A stretch of 64,000 nucleotides of DNA, from assembly GCA_009829735.1 (NCBI GenBank), contig CM020619.1:33582283-33646282 (forward strand). The letters are read 5' to 3'. This document shows positions 42,906 to 54,700 of this stretch, in pieces (position 1 is the first letter of the stretch; every line of letters begins with the position of its first letter). The notes below the pieces were generated by a model, which saw only the letters and a list, made by a program, of their open reading frames with translations, searched no databases and was not told the origin of the DNA. The translations under genes were made by a program, and so were the position numbers. This DNA comes from Pyropia yezoensis (Eukaryota; Rhodophyta; Bangiophyceae; Bangiales; Bangiaceae).

Positions 42906-43000
42906 ATCGCGGCCTCATCGCGGCCCATCGCAGCCTCTCGATGTACGTCGCGGCCTCTCGATGAGGCCGCGTTTAGGGGTATCGCGGCCTCATCGCGGCC
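42906..43000. repeat. Direct and inverted repeat cluster
   Basis: A 20-bp exact repeat, ATCGCGGCCTCATCGCGGCC, occurs at 42906-42925 and 42981-43000. Between them, 42959-42971 is the perfect inverse of the 13-bp core, so it can pair with either copy. Confidence 0.75.
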
Positions 43001-43627
43001 CCTCCGCGATGACCCTCTGCGACCGGCACGACCCGCGCGAGCGCCCGTTTCGGCCCGTCCACGTCAGCGAAAAATCTCATGCGGCGGGACCCCGCCACTC
43101 GTTCTGCACGCTCATTGGTGCAATCAGGGTTCCGACTGGGGGTTCGCAGAAGCCCAGACAGCCGTCTGGCGGAGGGCGTTCCTGGCCGCTTGTGGGAGGG
43201 GGGCGTCCACGCGCACGAGGTGGAGCGTCTGAGGGCGAACCGTTCGGCCCCCTGATTGGTACGGAGGCTGTGTCAGCCGAGCAAAAGTGGTGGACTCCTC
43301 CTCTTTTCCCCTCCAGGACCAGGTGGTCCTCGCCAAGAACGAGCGTTGCAACAGTGGCGACCGAGCTGCCCCGTCACCCCAGCTCGCTGCCGCCTGGTCG
43401 TGACGGCCCACGGCTGCCTCATCTCTGCCCTCCCCCACAACGCAAACGTCTGGTGCCGGCGGCGGCGGCGGCAGGGGCTCTGCCTTTGCTACGCGGTTTG
43501 CGACGGGGCGTCTCCGTCGCGCCCGCCGTTGCTGTGGGGCGTGTTGAGGTGGAAACCGCCGCGGCGCGGCACTTGGCGGCCGCGGCGGGTCGCCCGACGA
43601 GCTTGTCGCCGCGGGAGCGGTGCTGAC

Positions 43628-43708
43628 GCTCCGGGGAGCGGCACTGGCGCTTGCGCTCCGGGGAGCGGCACTGGCGCTGGCGCCCGGAGAGCGGCGCTGG
43701 CGCTGGCG
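43628..43708. repeat. 27-bp tandem repeat, three units
   Basis: Units start at 43628, 43655 and 43682 (GCTCCGGGGAGCGGCACTGG type). The period is a multiple of three, but no supported coding frame runs through it. Confidence 0.75.
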
Positions 43709-44113
43709 CCGGCGTGCCGGGGACGCCAGGCAATTCGACCACGGCGGGGGGGGGAGCATGTGCGGGAATGCGAAGGCCGTGTGGCAGTATGGGAGGCGGC
43801 GGTGACTGCGCGAGAGTCGCCGGCCGCCGCTTCCGCTGTGGTACGGACGCCGCCGGGCTGTGTTACGGACGCCATCGGACCGGTCGCTGCGCCAAGGGTC
43901 CACCGCGGCGCGATGGAAGCGGCTTCGTGGGCAGCCGTGGCTGCGCCCGTGACGACGCGGTGGCGACCTCGGCGACGGCGGCGATGGTGAGTCGAGCGCT
44001 TGTGTGCGCGTGCAGTTGCGCTCGTGTCAGAATGCCCGATGCACGTTTGCGTTGTGAGGAAGCACAGTTTACAAGCGTCCGACAAGAAAAACAGACTCAC
44101 TGAGCAAATCCTT

Positions 44114-47100
44114 TCACGCCCAAGGGAAGAACGCGTTGACAAAGAACCTCATCTCTCTGTGCTCTTCCATTGCAGCCTCGCTTGCTGGCGGGACAGCACC
44201 AATACCGCGCACGTTCACGAGCTCCCCGAAGTCAGGAACGACGTGCACAAGACGGCGGATGCGGCTTGCGGGGATCACCCAAACGAGCCAGTCACTGCTG
44301 CCAGTCGGTGGTAACGCCCATCGAAGACGAGTGCACGATCGGGCCTCGAGAGGGCAGCCTAGCGCCGGTGCCACCGGCTCCCAGAGACACACTGCCGCCA
44401 TGTCCTCACCGCCCTGACGAAAAATGAGGCGTACCTCCCCCACGAGCATGGCGGGATCAGCAGCTTGGCGCGACTGGTGCCCGGACGCTGCGTCGTGCGC
44501 GTCAATCAGCACGGCATCGTACCATGGCCTCGAAATGAAGGAGGGAGTGGCGCGCACAGTTTGAGCGAATATGGAGCCACAATCCAGCCGTGCGGCAATC
44601 TGCAGCCCGTTGTAAACCCGCAACTTCCCCTCGAGCGGCATGCCAAGAAGGGTGCCAAGGTCAACGAGCCCAGGTCGTCGAGACAGGTCCGCAACAGTGT
44701 GCGATGCGAGACCGCGCGCCCTCGGATCTGCCATGCCGCCAGCAGCGGCGGGAAGAGTGCTGTGGCCGGTGGAGACGTCACCAGCGACGGAGGCCACCGC
44801 AGCCCCTATTGGGGGGGCTCCTCCTTCACCGACACGCGCGTCATTGCGTACCGCCTGGCGCACACGCCATGCTCTCTCCACATCATCATCGGTGGCGTTG
44901 ATGCGATTGACAACCTCGCGTGAGCCCTGGGCCTGCCTCACGACCTGCTGGGTGAAGCTCGCAGTACGCTTATTCGTACGGCGGTAAAAGACCTTGTCCT
45001 CCTTATGCTGCGCCTCGTTGCCACTAGTGTTGGCGTTCTGCAAGCTGCCATGCAGCTTGATGGAGTCCAGCACATGTCGTAGCAGCTTGTGCACCTTGGG
45101 AGCATGCAAGACGCCCAGGAGAGGCGTCAAATAATGGAAGATGAAGTGCTCGGCTTGCCGTGAGATATCTACTGCCACGTCTAGGGTCATGGGTTGTAAC
45201 GCAGTCGAGGTCACCCACGCGGCAATGCGGCCGTACAGCGACGCGTACTCGGCAAACATAGCCGTCACGGCTTCCTGGAGTGGGGTGGGACCAGAGGTGG
45301 CGTGGTACGCAGTCCAGTCGAACGAGAAGTTACGCGGCAGGTCTTCGTCTTCGTCTGGGTCCCCGACGCCAAAAAGTCCGGCGCTCGACTGCTGTGGGCG
45401 TGTATCTTGCGTGGAGTCCTGAACGCCAGCGGGTGGTGCGGCATCAGCATGACGGGAAGCGCGGGAAGCGCCCCTAGAAGAGCGCGCACGCCGGCGAGCA
45501 GCCGTTAACGTTGCCGTGGGTGGACGCATGGGACGCCGCCGACCAACGCCAAACAGGCCCTTGAGAGCGAAAGGAAGAATGGCGATTCCTGATCGCTGCT
45601 GCGCACCTGTGACGGTTGACTGCGGCGTTCCGTCTTCGACCAAGAACCTGCTCAGCTTCCATCAGCGCAGGCAGTGGATGCACACAGAAGAGAAATCGAC
45701 CAAGGAACGGTCAGTGGCGGATACGGGGCTCAGAAGAATCAAGCGCCAGGCAAACAGCGGCTCGGGTTTAGTGCAGACAGCGGTCCCGTACAAACGGCAG
45801 CTACAGGGCAAAAAAGCAAGAACAAAGCGCAAGCTTACCCTGGAGTTCATGCAGGGGCCCTACTGCGGCGCCCCATGTGCGATAGACGCTCGTTCCCAAC
45901 TCTGAGAGTAGCAGAGGTGGTCCCAAGCAACGGATAATGGTTCTTGCACATGTGAGGGAACACACGGACGAGCCGATGAACCAGCATACGCGTGAATCCC
46001 AGGTCCAGTACCTAGGTCCAAGAAGCAGAGCGCAAAGGGGGAAATCAATCAATAACGGAGGACAGGCAAGGAGGTCACATGTGAGCTCAGAGTCCAAGGA
46101 AGCAACCGAGGAGGGTGCTACCGATCCAGCACGCCACAGAAACCGATCTGGCCAGTCCCCTCGCCCCACCCGCACGTACATGCAGAATATCAAATCCAAT
46201 CATCTTGTAGAGCAAGAACGGAGGGGTTGACAGGCCGGCAAAGCCAGCCAAAGCGGGCAGAGCGCTCTGGGCACTGGTCGAAGCCTCGAGATGCACTCGC
46301 CTTTGCGAGTTAGGTTGGTGATGGCGGTGACCTGTGACCTCGAGATGCGTCGTAAGCATGCGGAACACGTCCCTGTCGCGAGCCTTCAGAGCCTCCGGAG
46401 TGCCGGTCTGTTTGACACAGACATCACACGACGAGCATGGATGCGCTCATTCGCCCGAATTGATGCAGAGAACGGCCTTCTCCTCCGGAAGATCAGCCAG
46501 GTATAAGAGAATCCGAGGGAACGCAAGAAGAACGCGGTCGCCGACAAGCACCTCCTTCCCGGAATGGCTCGCGCCAATGGCGGTGCGAAACGCCAAGTAG
46601 AGGACGCGCTGCAGCACAGCGCTACGCCGCCGACGGGCCTTCTCTTCAGCGCCAGCTTCTGTCCGCTTTCGCACCACGGGGATGTACGCCACCGTTACAA
46701 AGCGTACTTCATCTGTGATGACATTGACCACGCGCACTCGAAGAGGGTACAGTTTGAAGGCTGTCGTGCATAACAAGCAAGAATCGTTCCCACGCCAGTA
46801 AAAGGTCCATCCAAGAATATGAAGGAGAGGTAGAGGCACACAAGCAGTCCAGATGCACACATCAGGCGGCCACAGCAGACACTTCCACACTTCCACACAC
46901 ACTTGCTCACTCACCTCCCGACTTGGAAATTTGTTTTGCATCACTGTAGACGTGCAACCCCAAAACAAGGCTGTGTGGCCCGTGCTCACGGTGGACCTCC
47001 TGCTCGCACATGCGAAAAGCATCGCCGTCCATCGGTGTCTCACGCCTCGCCGTTAGGGGAGCAGGTCCATCACCGCCGCTCCAGTACTGGACGTCTCCGC

Positions 47101-48154
47101 TGTCCCGGATCAGCGCCATGATAACATCTAGCACTGAGCGAAAGAACGCGTGGAAGGTGTCACCATTCTGCTCAAGCGTGACCTTCCGCCACCCCGCGGC
47201 GAGCAGAGCAGCATCCACATCGTCACGTAGTGCGTTTTTGAATGCGTTGGGGGACTTGAACACGTCACGGAGATTGAGGTTGTGGCCTGCGTCCACCGGC
47301 ATGCCCGGCTTGGTGCCGTCCCAGATGTCCAGCAAGTCGTACAAGCGCTCCTGTTCGGCTCCAGTAAGCCCAGCCCCTTCCCCGCACGTGAGAGCAAAGC
47401 GCTGGAGGGCCCGCAGCCGATAAGAGTCGAACATGCCAGGACAGCACCGCTTACGAGGCGAGATGATTGGCCTCGAACGTTCCCAGTCATTCAAAGCCTC
47501 GTACGCAGCACGCAGCTCTGCAGAAAGCGTCGCATAATGGCGCCCTGGCGCAATGACATCGTTGCCGGCAGCAACTACCCGTCGACGTCGCGCAGGACGC
47601 TCCGCTGTAGCATGGTCAGTCGCTGCGTGGTCGAGTTCGGCCATCTGGTGGTCTACGATGGCGTTGTCATCGCTTGCGGCTGCCAGCGAGTCGCCCCGAA
47701 AAGCACGTCCACCGCCGAGCGGCAAGCCCACAGCTGACACACCGCGCGAACCACTTGGTGCCATCGACCCCATGGGTGCCAACGTTGCGCGCAACCCACA
47801 AGGTGCCACCCCTGCGCTCAGGGCCCAGGCCGCCGCCGATGCGCACGAGACTCCCGGCGCTCCGCGTGGGCTCCTGGCCGGCAGCGCCCCGTTCGAGCCG
47901 CGAGTTGGCAGCGCCCCGCGCAGCCCACCGGCTACCGGCGTGCCACGCGAGCCGCCGCTTGCAAGCGTCCCACATTGACCACGGGGAGCAGATGCAGGCG
48001 TCGGCAACACCGTGCTCGTCGGAGGTCTGCTTGAAACATGCTCGGCTGAAGGAGGGACTGAAAACGACGTCCCATGCATGCGTTGCATGTGCCATGTCCT
48101 GAAGCGACGCAGTGGAAATGTGCGCGGGCAAAAAGGACACTGGAGGGCGGCCAT
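44114..48154 (-). pseudogene. Multi-exon transposase of CACTA/Plavaka type, interrupted
   Basis: This is probably a DNA-transposon transposase of about 1160 residues. Proposed exons are 48154-46915, 46760-46180, 46011-45839 and 45606-44114, joined by GT-AG introns of 154, 168 and 232 bp with donors GTGAGT, GTACGT and GTAAGC. Exon 1 starts MAALQCPFCPRTFPL with a C2H2 zinc finger and ends in GLHVYSDAKQISKSG. Exon 2 continues AFKLYPLRVRVVNV and carries a CSSCDVC segment. The exon 2/3 junction forms GFDILH and VLDLGFTRML, resembling the Asp-His signature of Tnp2/Plavaka transposases. Exon 4 has PKVHKLLRHVLDSIKLHG. Two defects are visible: an in-frame TGA at 46447-46449 and a one-base frame shift near the end of exon 3, in a C run. 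Terminal repeats were not found. The family assignment is by motif pattern only. Confidence 0.6.
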
Positions 48155-48767
48155 AGCGTCGCGAGGCAGCCTGTTTGACAGTTGAGGAACGCGCAAGAAG
48201 ACGCACAACCGAGACGTCGAACAGTGCAACGAGGAGACACGATACTCTCGTCAGCGTCAATGCAGCACATACGCCATGAAGCCGCTCCCACAAGTCACAT
48301 GCACACCAGCACTGTACTGCATCAGCACTGCACTGCACTAGTAGGAGCAGCAGACCAACACGCACCACACACGATAGTAGAGGGACTACAGAGGTTGCAT
48401 ACCCTGGGCACACAAGGGAAGTAACAGGGAAGTAACACCGCGCGCGCACCCGCGAAACCTCGTGTCGCGAACGAAGAAGAGTCCACGACCGGGACGTCGC
48501 GCTGATATAGCCCGGGGCGGCCGCGGCAGCTCTCCGTGCCAGAACAAGCGCCGAGCGCACAACAGGCAGAACCCGTGCACCAAACAGCGCAGGCCACTTC
48601 AGGTGGATGGGACTGGCGCGCACGCGCGGCTGCTGCGCGCCCATGGCTCCAGCGAGAAACGCGCGCAATTTCGTCAACGGTGGAGGAGCCCCACCTTCAA
48701 GGGAATAGATGCATATGACCAATGTGGGCGCGCACACATACTAACGCACACGTAGAATACAGGGGTG
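48155..48767. other. Upstream region of the transposase, cut by element B
   Basis: No gene is recognised. The frame of transposase exon 1 is open to about 48229 but the first plausible ATG is at 48154. The promoter and the transposon end may lie here or beyond the inserted element B, from 58423 on. Confidence 0.4.
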
Positions 48768-49338
48768 TGTGGTATAAAGCTCGATCCTCTCAGACACGTG
48801 TCAATATCCCTCGGGGGAAAGGGACAGGTAACACAGAAAGGGGAACTACGAGAATGGTATGCCTGTTGCCTCACGTGCCTGCTCGCAGAGCAAACAGATA
48901 CGCACGGTAGTGCACACGGGGAAGAGGAAAGCAAACGCGCAGTTGTCTTTTTCCTGAGGGCGCGGGCCAAGGGCGCCTCGCTGTCCCTCTTAACGTGCAT
49001 CTGGGGGAGCCTCGGCACGTTGGCCAGGTAGCCCCCCCATAACCCCGAGTGGCCCCGACCCGAGTCTAACCTCGTCAGGTCGGGGGCCACTATCACTACT
49101 AATTCTATTCCCACTCACTAATCTCACACTCAAATTCTCTCAAATCAAGTCCCTCACAAGTATGCAAAAACCCATCAGAAATCCCTCTCTCACGTGTGGA
49201 TAGCGTAGTCCACCGCATCCCAGTGCCGGGCACGGGCCACGGCCGCCAACCATCACCACACGGCGGGCGTGTTCTGGCACCTGGTGCCCTCTGGTTGTAG
49301 TCCCGGGTCGGCGCCAAGTCGGGGCCAGGGATGCTACA
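48768..49338 (-). repeat. 3' LTR of gypsy element B
   Basis: It starts TGTGGTA and ends GCTACA. A TATAAA sequence at 48773-48778 is oriented on the plus strand, toward the antisense gene. Confidence 0.95.
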
Positions 49339-49340
49339 TA

Positions 49341-49350
49341 GCTCCCTCCC
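49341..49350 (-). other. Polypurine tract of element B
   Basis: The minus strand reads GGGAGGGAGC, two bases from the 3' LTR. It is the expected plus-strand primer. Confidence 0.65.
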
Positions 49351-49522
49351 TAGTCCGGCACGTCCTCGGGCCGAACCAGGTGCCACCGTGCACAGCCTCG
49401 AGCACGTCCACACCGGTGCCGAGGTCGAGCGTCTTCACCCTGGTCACGATCACCTGCTCCGGTTCTCTGCCCCCCTTCTCTCCTTCACCTTGGCCCTCGC
49501 GTTCCCCCGGAGTCTGGACGTC

Positions 49523-51640
49523 ATGTCCAGTTCCGAGATCCAAGCTGGGCCCGTGGTTCCGGCGGCGAGTGTTGCGGAGGAGAACTCGGGTAGTCGCGCC
49601 CCTCTCCTGCCTCCGGTTCCTCGGGTGTCGATGTCGGCGCCGGTCGCTACGGCGGGGACGGATCGGGTTCCCCCGGCTTCTGTGATGCACCCGGTCGAGA
49701 CCCCCCCGGTGGGTCTCCCGGAGATGCTTCTTGGGCAGGACCCTCTGGCGGGCCGGCGCTACTCCACAGTGGTCGGCAACGCCGGCGCGGCCCAGTTCCA
49801 GCAGGATTGCTTGGACCTCTGGCGCAAGGAACTCCAGCGCGGGGTCCTGACCGAGATGGATAAGGCTCGTCTTCACACGGCGGACCAGATGCGTCTGGCA
49901 CAAGACCGCTCCCAGAGCTTCTCGGGTTCCTCTTGGGTTGCTCGTCTGGAGGATCTCCCCTTCGCGCTGGTGCTGGATCTACCCTTGACCGAGCGTCGCG
50001 TGTCCGCGTCCGTTCTCCGGTGGCCGGAGGAGGAAGGGTACGTCCACCGGGCGCTCAAGGTCTGGGACGAGGCGCTCAAGGGGTCGGGGAGCCTGAACTG
50101 CGACCCCCGTCCGAGCATGGTCGCTCTGGAGCCGCCTTTCCTGACCCGGAAGTACTCCAAGTTGTCACCGGCACGGGAGCAAGGCGAGCGACGCGGCCGT
50201 CAGCGTGGCTTCCTCGTGAGATGCAACCATCAGGAGTTCTGGAAGCTGGATAAGGCCAACCAGGCGGCGTACTACCCCAAGGTCATCCCGCAGCAGCAGG
50301 AAGTCGAGATCCCGGTCGGGTTTGCTCCTTCCAGCATCCCCTTCACCTGGTACTTCTTGGACGCCTTGACTCAGGCGTCGATCAAGGGCTTCTTCCACTC
50401 GATCCCGTACATGATGTACACGTCCGAGATGACAGTCTTGGCGGCCAACCACTGGTTTCACGAGGTCTTGGTGTCCAACCGGCTTTGGTTTCTCCCTGAC
50501 CTCCTGATGGTCTGGATTGCCGACAAGTTGACCGTCGACTTCCTGTGCAGCCAGGACGAAGAGTACAAGGGGCTCTTCCAGGCGATGATTGACTTCCGGC
50601 GTCTGGTGCCGGTGCATGACCGGAACTTCTTGAACGCGATTGCCGACCAGAACCGCCCGCGTCGGGATGGCTTCGGTTGGGCGCAGGTGGTCTATCAGTC
50701 TTCTCCGGCCAAGGTGCAGCTGGCGACGCCGCTTCCGGCGTGGCCGCAGCTAGGTAGCTTTCCTGCCCCGGCCGCCCTTGATCTTCTGCCAGTTGGGCCG
50801 CCGGTGCAGAGGTCGGGATGGGCCGCGGCGGTCGGTCAGGCGTCTGCGGCGGCTCCGCTTCCTCCTGTTGCACCTGTCGCCCCGGTGGCCTCACCTGAAC
50901 CGTCGCCGGCGCGTTCACGCCCAGTTCCGGCTGTGCCGGTACTTCAAGCTCCTCCGGCACCGCGCCTGTCTGCGGCGAGTCTGGGGGTGACCGTGCGGTC
51001 GCCTACCACTCCGGCCGCTCCGCCTCGGACGCCTTCTTCCAACGCCGGCGGCGCTGTGCCTCCGTTGGAGTTGGGTACTCCGGTTTCGGGGGCCGTTGTG
51101 GACCGTCCGGTGGTGTCATCCTCGGGGCGGTTCGAGATTCCGGCGCCGACTCTGCGCCTTACCCGCTTCCGGGTGCCTGACTGGTACCTGATCCAAGGTG
51201 GTCCGACATGCGACCAGTACGACGTCGGTATGATTGAAGACCAGCTGGGTCGTCTTCCGGTGCAGGTTGAGGGCGTCGGGTCTTCCCTGGTGCTGGGTAC
51301 TTACGCCAGCGTCTTGAACAACGTGGTCGACCGGGTGTTTGCTTGCGCGGACAGCGGCCAGATGTCGAACAGCCCGGTGGTTGGCGAACTTCTGGCGACC
51401 TTGACGCGGCATGGCTTGGCCCAGCAGTGGTCAGAAACCTTCACTGGCTTCCAGGGGCGCCGACGGGCATATCTGGATGAGCGGGAGCCCCCGGCAACTA
51501 CCGGTACTACTCCGATGGCGTCATACCGGGATGCACCGCGTCCACCGCACTACGTCATCCCGTCTTCCTCCGGTTCCCGTCGTGCCGCGGAGGCAGCGCT
51601 GGAGGACACTCCCGCGGCTCAGCGTCCGCGCCGGGAGTAG
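49523..51640 (+). CDS. Antisense accessory protein of element B
   Basis: This is an intact plus-strand gene of 705 residues, from the ATG at 49523 to TAG, inside a minus-strand retrotransposon and convergent with pol (145 bp between stops). The frame is open back into the LTR at 49331. The N-terminus is Pro/Ser/Val-rich. A globular middle (about 49760-50720) contains FLVRCNHQEFW, QAAYYPKVIPQQQEVEIPVG and VLAANHWFHEVLVS. These align with the element A antisense protein at FR..PYLV...LEF, YYPKKPEWWPQVEVPYG and AMLATQWLLEVMST. A Pro/Ala-rich linker is followed by a second small domain and an Arg-rich C-terminal end (RRAAEAALED...QRPRRE). No catalytic motif is recognised. Preservation in a young element, and alignment with element A, argue that it is a real gene. 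Confidence 0.82.
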   Translation: MSSSEIQAGPVVPAASVAEENSGSRAPLLPPVPRVSMSAPVATAGTDRVPPASVMHPVETPPVGLPEMLLGQDPLAGRRYSTVVGNAGAAQFQQDCLDLWRKELQRGVLTEMDKARLHTADQMRLAQDRSQSFSGSSWVARLEDLPFALVLDLPLTERRVSASVLRWPEEEGYVHRALKVWDEALKGSGSLNCDPRPSMVALEPPFLTRKYSKLSPAREQGERRGRQRGFLVRCNHQEFWKLDKANQAAYYPKVIPQQQEVEIPVGFAPSSIPFTWYFLDALTQASIKGFFHSIPYMMYTSEMTVLAANHWFHEVLVSNRLWFLPDLLMVWIADKLTVDFLCSQDEEYKGLFQAMIDFRRLVPVHDRNFLNAIADQNRPRRDGFGWAQVVYQSSPAKVQLATPLPAWPQLGSFPAPAALDLLPVGPPVQRSGWAAAVGQASAAAPLPPVAPVAPVASPEPSPARSRPVPAVPVLQAPPAPRLSAASLGVTVRSPTTPAAPPRTPSSNAGGAVPPLELGTPVSGAVVDRPVVSSSGRFEIPAPTLRLTRFRVPDWYLIQGGPTCDQYDVGMIEDQLGRLPVQVEGVGSSLVLGTYASVLNNVVDRVFACADSGQMSNSPVVGELLATLTRHGLAQQWSETFTGFQGRRRAYLDEREPPATTGTTPMASYRDAPRPPHYVIPSSSGSRRAAEAALEDTPAAQRPRRE

Positions 51641-51785
51641 TAGTTGGAGGCAAGGAGGGTGAGGGTCTTGGGAGAAGCGAGGAGGGAAGAGGCGGAGAGA
51701 AGGGTTGCCCGAGCGGGTGCTTGTTTTCCTTCATTGTTCCATGCTTGTATTGCGTGTTCTCCTTGATATACCCGTTCCCTTCTTC

Positions 51786-54700
51786 TCAATCCTCTTGTTC
51801 CGCATCAGTTGCGGATGAACTCGGCTCGTCCCGAGGGTCTTGGTTGGCCCCATCCTCTTGGTCCTCCTCCGAGTCCGACTCCAGAATCTTGCCGGCTCTG
51901 GCCACTGGAGTGCCCTCTATCCCGTTCCGTCGCGTGTAGGCACAGACATCCGCGATGGGTAGCCGGTTTGAGGGTTCCCAGGTATCATCTGCCGGGTTAA
52001 AACCGAACCAGCGTACTCGCAGGTACAGGCGTCCGTCTCTCCAGGCATGGTCCACAAACTTGACGTAGACATATTCCCGACCTTCTTCTTGGGATAGCCA
52101 GGGTACTGCGGCCCGCTTGCGCCGGGTCAAGTCCCGTTGGCTTGGCGGTGGAGCTCGGGTGACATGGTCGCTGCTCACGCGGTACGGGGAGCCATCCACG
52201 TCTAGAAGAAAGGTCCAACCGTCAGTATTCAGGATCTCATAAGGTCCATCCGTCTTCGAGTCCAGCTTCCCCCGGGTCTTGCTATGGTTGTCCACAAAAA
52301 CCCAGTCGCCACCACCCAGTTCCATGTTCTTTTCCCGAACGCCCTTGTCATAGCCTCGCTTGTATCGCTCCTGGGTCTTCGAGATTGACTCCTTGACTCT
52401 TGGGAGCAGGAGCTTCAGTTGTTCCAGGAACTCATCCTTTGCCTTGGGACCTGACTTCAGTGCAGGCTGGAGACCGTCTGGTATTCTTTCCAGGGAGAAG
52501 TTGGTCAGTCGCCTTGGGGTGACAAAGTCGAGTGGAGCGACCCCCGTTGTCCGGTGAACTCGGGAGTTGTAGGCTAGAGTGAGGACAGCCAGGAGCTCGT
52601 CCCAGTCTTCTTGGTGCTCCTCCACGTAGTGCCGTAGCATGTCTACTAGGGTCCGGTTGAATCGTTCCACCTGGCCGTTCGTTTGAGGGTGGTACGTCGT
52701 AGTGTACAAGTTCTTGATGCCCATCAGGTCACAGACTCCTTGGAAGAACAGGGATGCGAACTGGGGACCGTTGTCGGTTAAGACGGAGTCTGGAGGGCCA
52801 TAGGCAGCTATCCGGTACTCGCAGAAGGCTGACGTGACATCCAGAGCCGTAATGGTCCTCAGCGGGATCGCTCGAGTGAACTTGGAGAACCAGTCACAAA
52901 TGATGAGCAGGTGTATATTGCCGCTGGATGTTTCAGGTAGGGGCCCCAGGATGTCCATGCTTAAGCTTGCAAAAGGCTCCGCCGCCGGGAATAGGCGTAG
53001 CTTAGAAGTCTTCTTCCTCTGGGACAACCGGTTCCTTGCACACGAAACACAAGCCTCCAGGTATTTATGGACGTCACTGGCCATGGTTTCCCAGTAATAG
53101 TGTCGTCTCATGGAAGCATACATCCGATTGATACCAGGATGTCCGGCCTGGGGAGACGAGTGCTCCAGGCGGAGGATGTCAGCTCGTAGGCCCCGGGGTA
53201 CGTAGACTTGAGTGGCCCCATCGAAGGGTGACACCCGTACTAGGAGTCCGTCCGTAGACTCGGAGAAACGACTGTTCCGGTTCAGGTCCATTTGGTGGCG
53301 AAGCTCCAAGCATTGAGGATCCGTCAGTTGTGCCTCCAGCATCCGGTGAGTGGTCACCGGTTCATGAGCTTCAGGTGTCTCGTACAGGGGGGCGTGCCAG
53401 CCACGTCCGACATTCGGGAGGATGAAGCAAGGTATTTCCTCCGGGACAGGACCGGTATCGGCTGCAGGAGTCTCCAGCCGGGACATGGTGTCGGCGCAGT
53501 GGTGCTCCCTCCCTGCTCTGGTGCACACCTTGTACTTGAACTCCGAAAGGCGTAGGCGCCACCGGGCGACCCTTCCTTGACTGCTGTCCATGCATAGCAG
53601 CCACCTTAGACTGGCGTGATCCGTCCGGATGAGGAACTCTTGTCCTTCGAGATATGGCCGTAACAGGAAGCAAGCCCAGACGACTGCCAAGCACTCGCGC
53701 TCGGTCGTGGAATAGTTCTTCTCAGCTGGAGTCAAGACGCGACTGTAGTAGCCTATCGGGAGAAAGTGCCCATCAGGTTGCTGCTGGAGTAGTGAGCACC
53801 CCACCTGGACGCCACAGGCATCCGTCTCCAGAACAAACTGGCCCTCCCGCTTGGGTAACGCCAGTACTGGAGTAGTGGTCAGGCGCTTCTTGAGCTCTTC
53901 GAAGGCCGCGGTCTGCTTCTCGTCGAACACCGGGAGTTGTGCGGGAAGCTTCTTGCTGGTCAGCTTGGTCAGTGGCCGGGCAATCAGAGCATAGTCCCGT
54001 ACGAACCGGCGATAGACGTTGCACATACCCAGGAAGCTCTTGAGTTCCGTCTGGGTTTTGGGTTGCCGTGCATGCCGGAGGGCCTTGATGTTCTTCTCAT
54101 TGACTCGGAGCTCCCCCGGACTCAGCACATGCCCCAGATACTCCACCTCAGTCACAAACAGGTGGCACTTCTCGGCCTTGAGGGTAACTCCAGCCTTGGA
54201 CAGGAGGGCCAGGACCTCCCGAAGGTGCTCCAGATGTTCCGCTGGGGTCTTGGAGAAAACGATAATGTCGTCCAGGTAGACCAAACATGTTCTCCACCTT
54301 AGCCCGGACAGGATGATGTCGATGGCTCTTTGGAAGGTCGCCGGAGCATTGGTGAGACCAAAAGGAAGACGCTTGCACCGGAATAGTCCCAGGTGGCACG
54401 TGAAGGTGGTCTTGTCCTTGTCCTCGTCAGCCAGAGGGATCTGCCAGTAACCGGCATTACAATCCAGCGTCGAGAAGAGGGTGGCATCACCAAGAAAGTC
54501 GAGGCAATCATCCATCCGGGGTATCGGGTATACGTCCTTGACTGTCAACTCGTTCAGGCGCCGGTAGTCAACGCAGAAACGGAAGTGACCGCCGGTTTTC
54601 GGGACGACTACCACCGGGAAAGCCCACTCGCCATCAGACGGCTCGATAACATCCATCTTGAGCATCTTGTTAACCTGCTTCTCAATCTCATCCCGGCGAT

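Larger units (their letters stand above)
42609..44113. other. No confident gene; short repeats
   Basis: The region contains the repeat cluster at 42906-43000 and the triplet-like tandem array at 43628-43708. Open frames on both strands are Arg/Ala/Pro-rich. A possible splice acceptor at about 43318 opens a frame of about 28 codons, but nothing recognisable follows. Confidence 0.4.

Noticed and set aside
46447..46449. TGA in the transposase as a selenocysteine codon
   Set aside because: It lies near cysteines, but no SECIS element was identified and a second lesion exists in the same gene; a mutation or read error is simpler.
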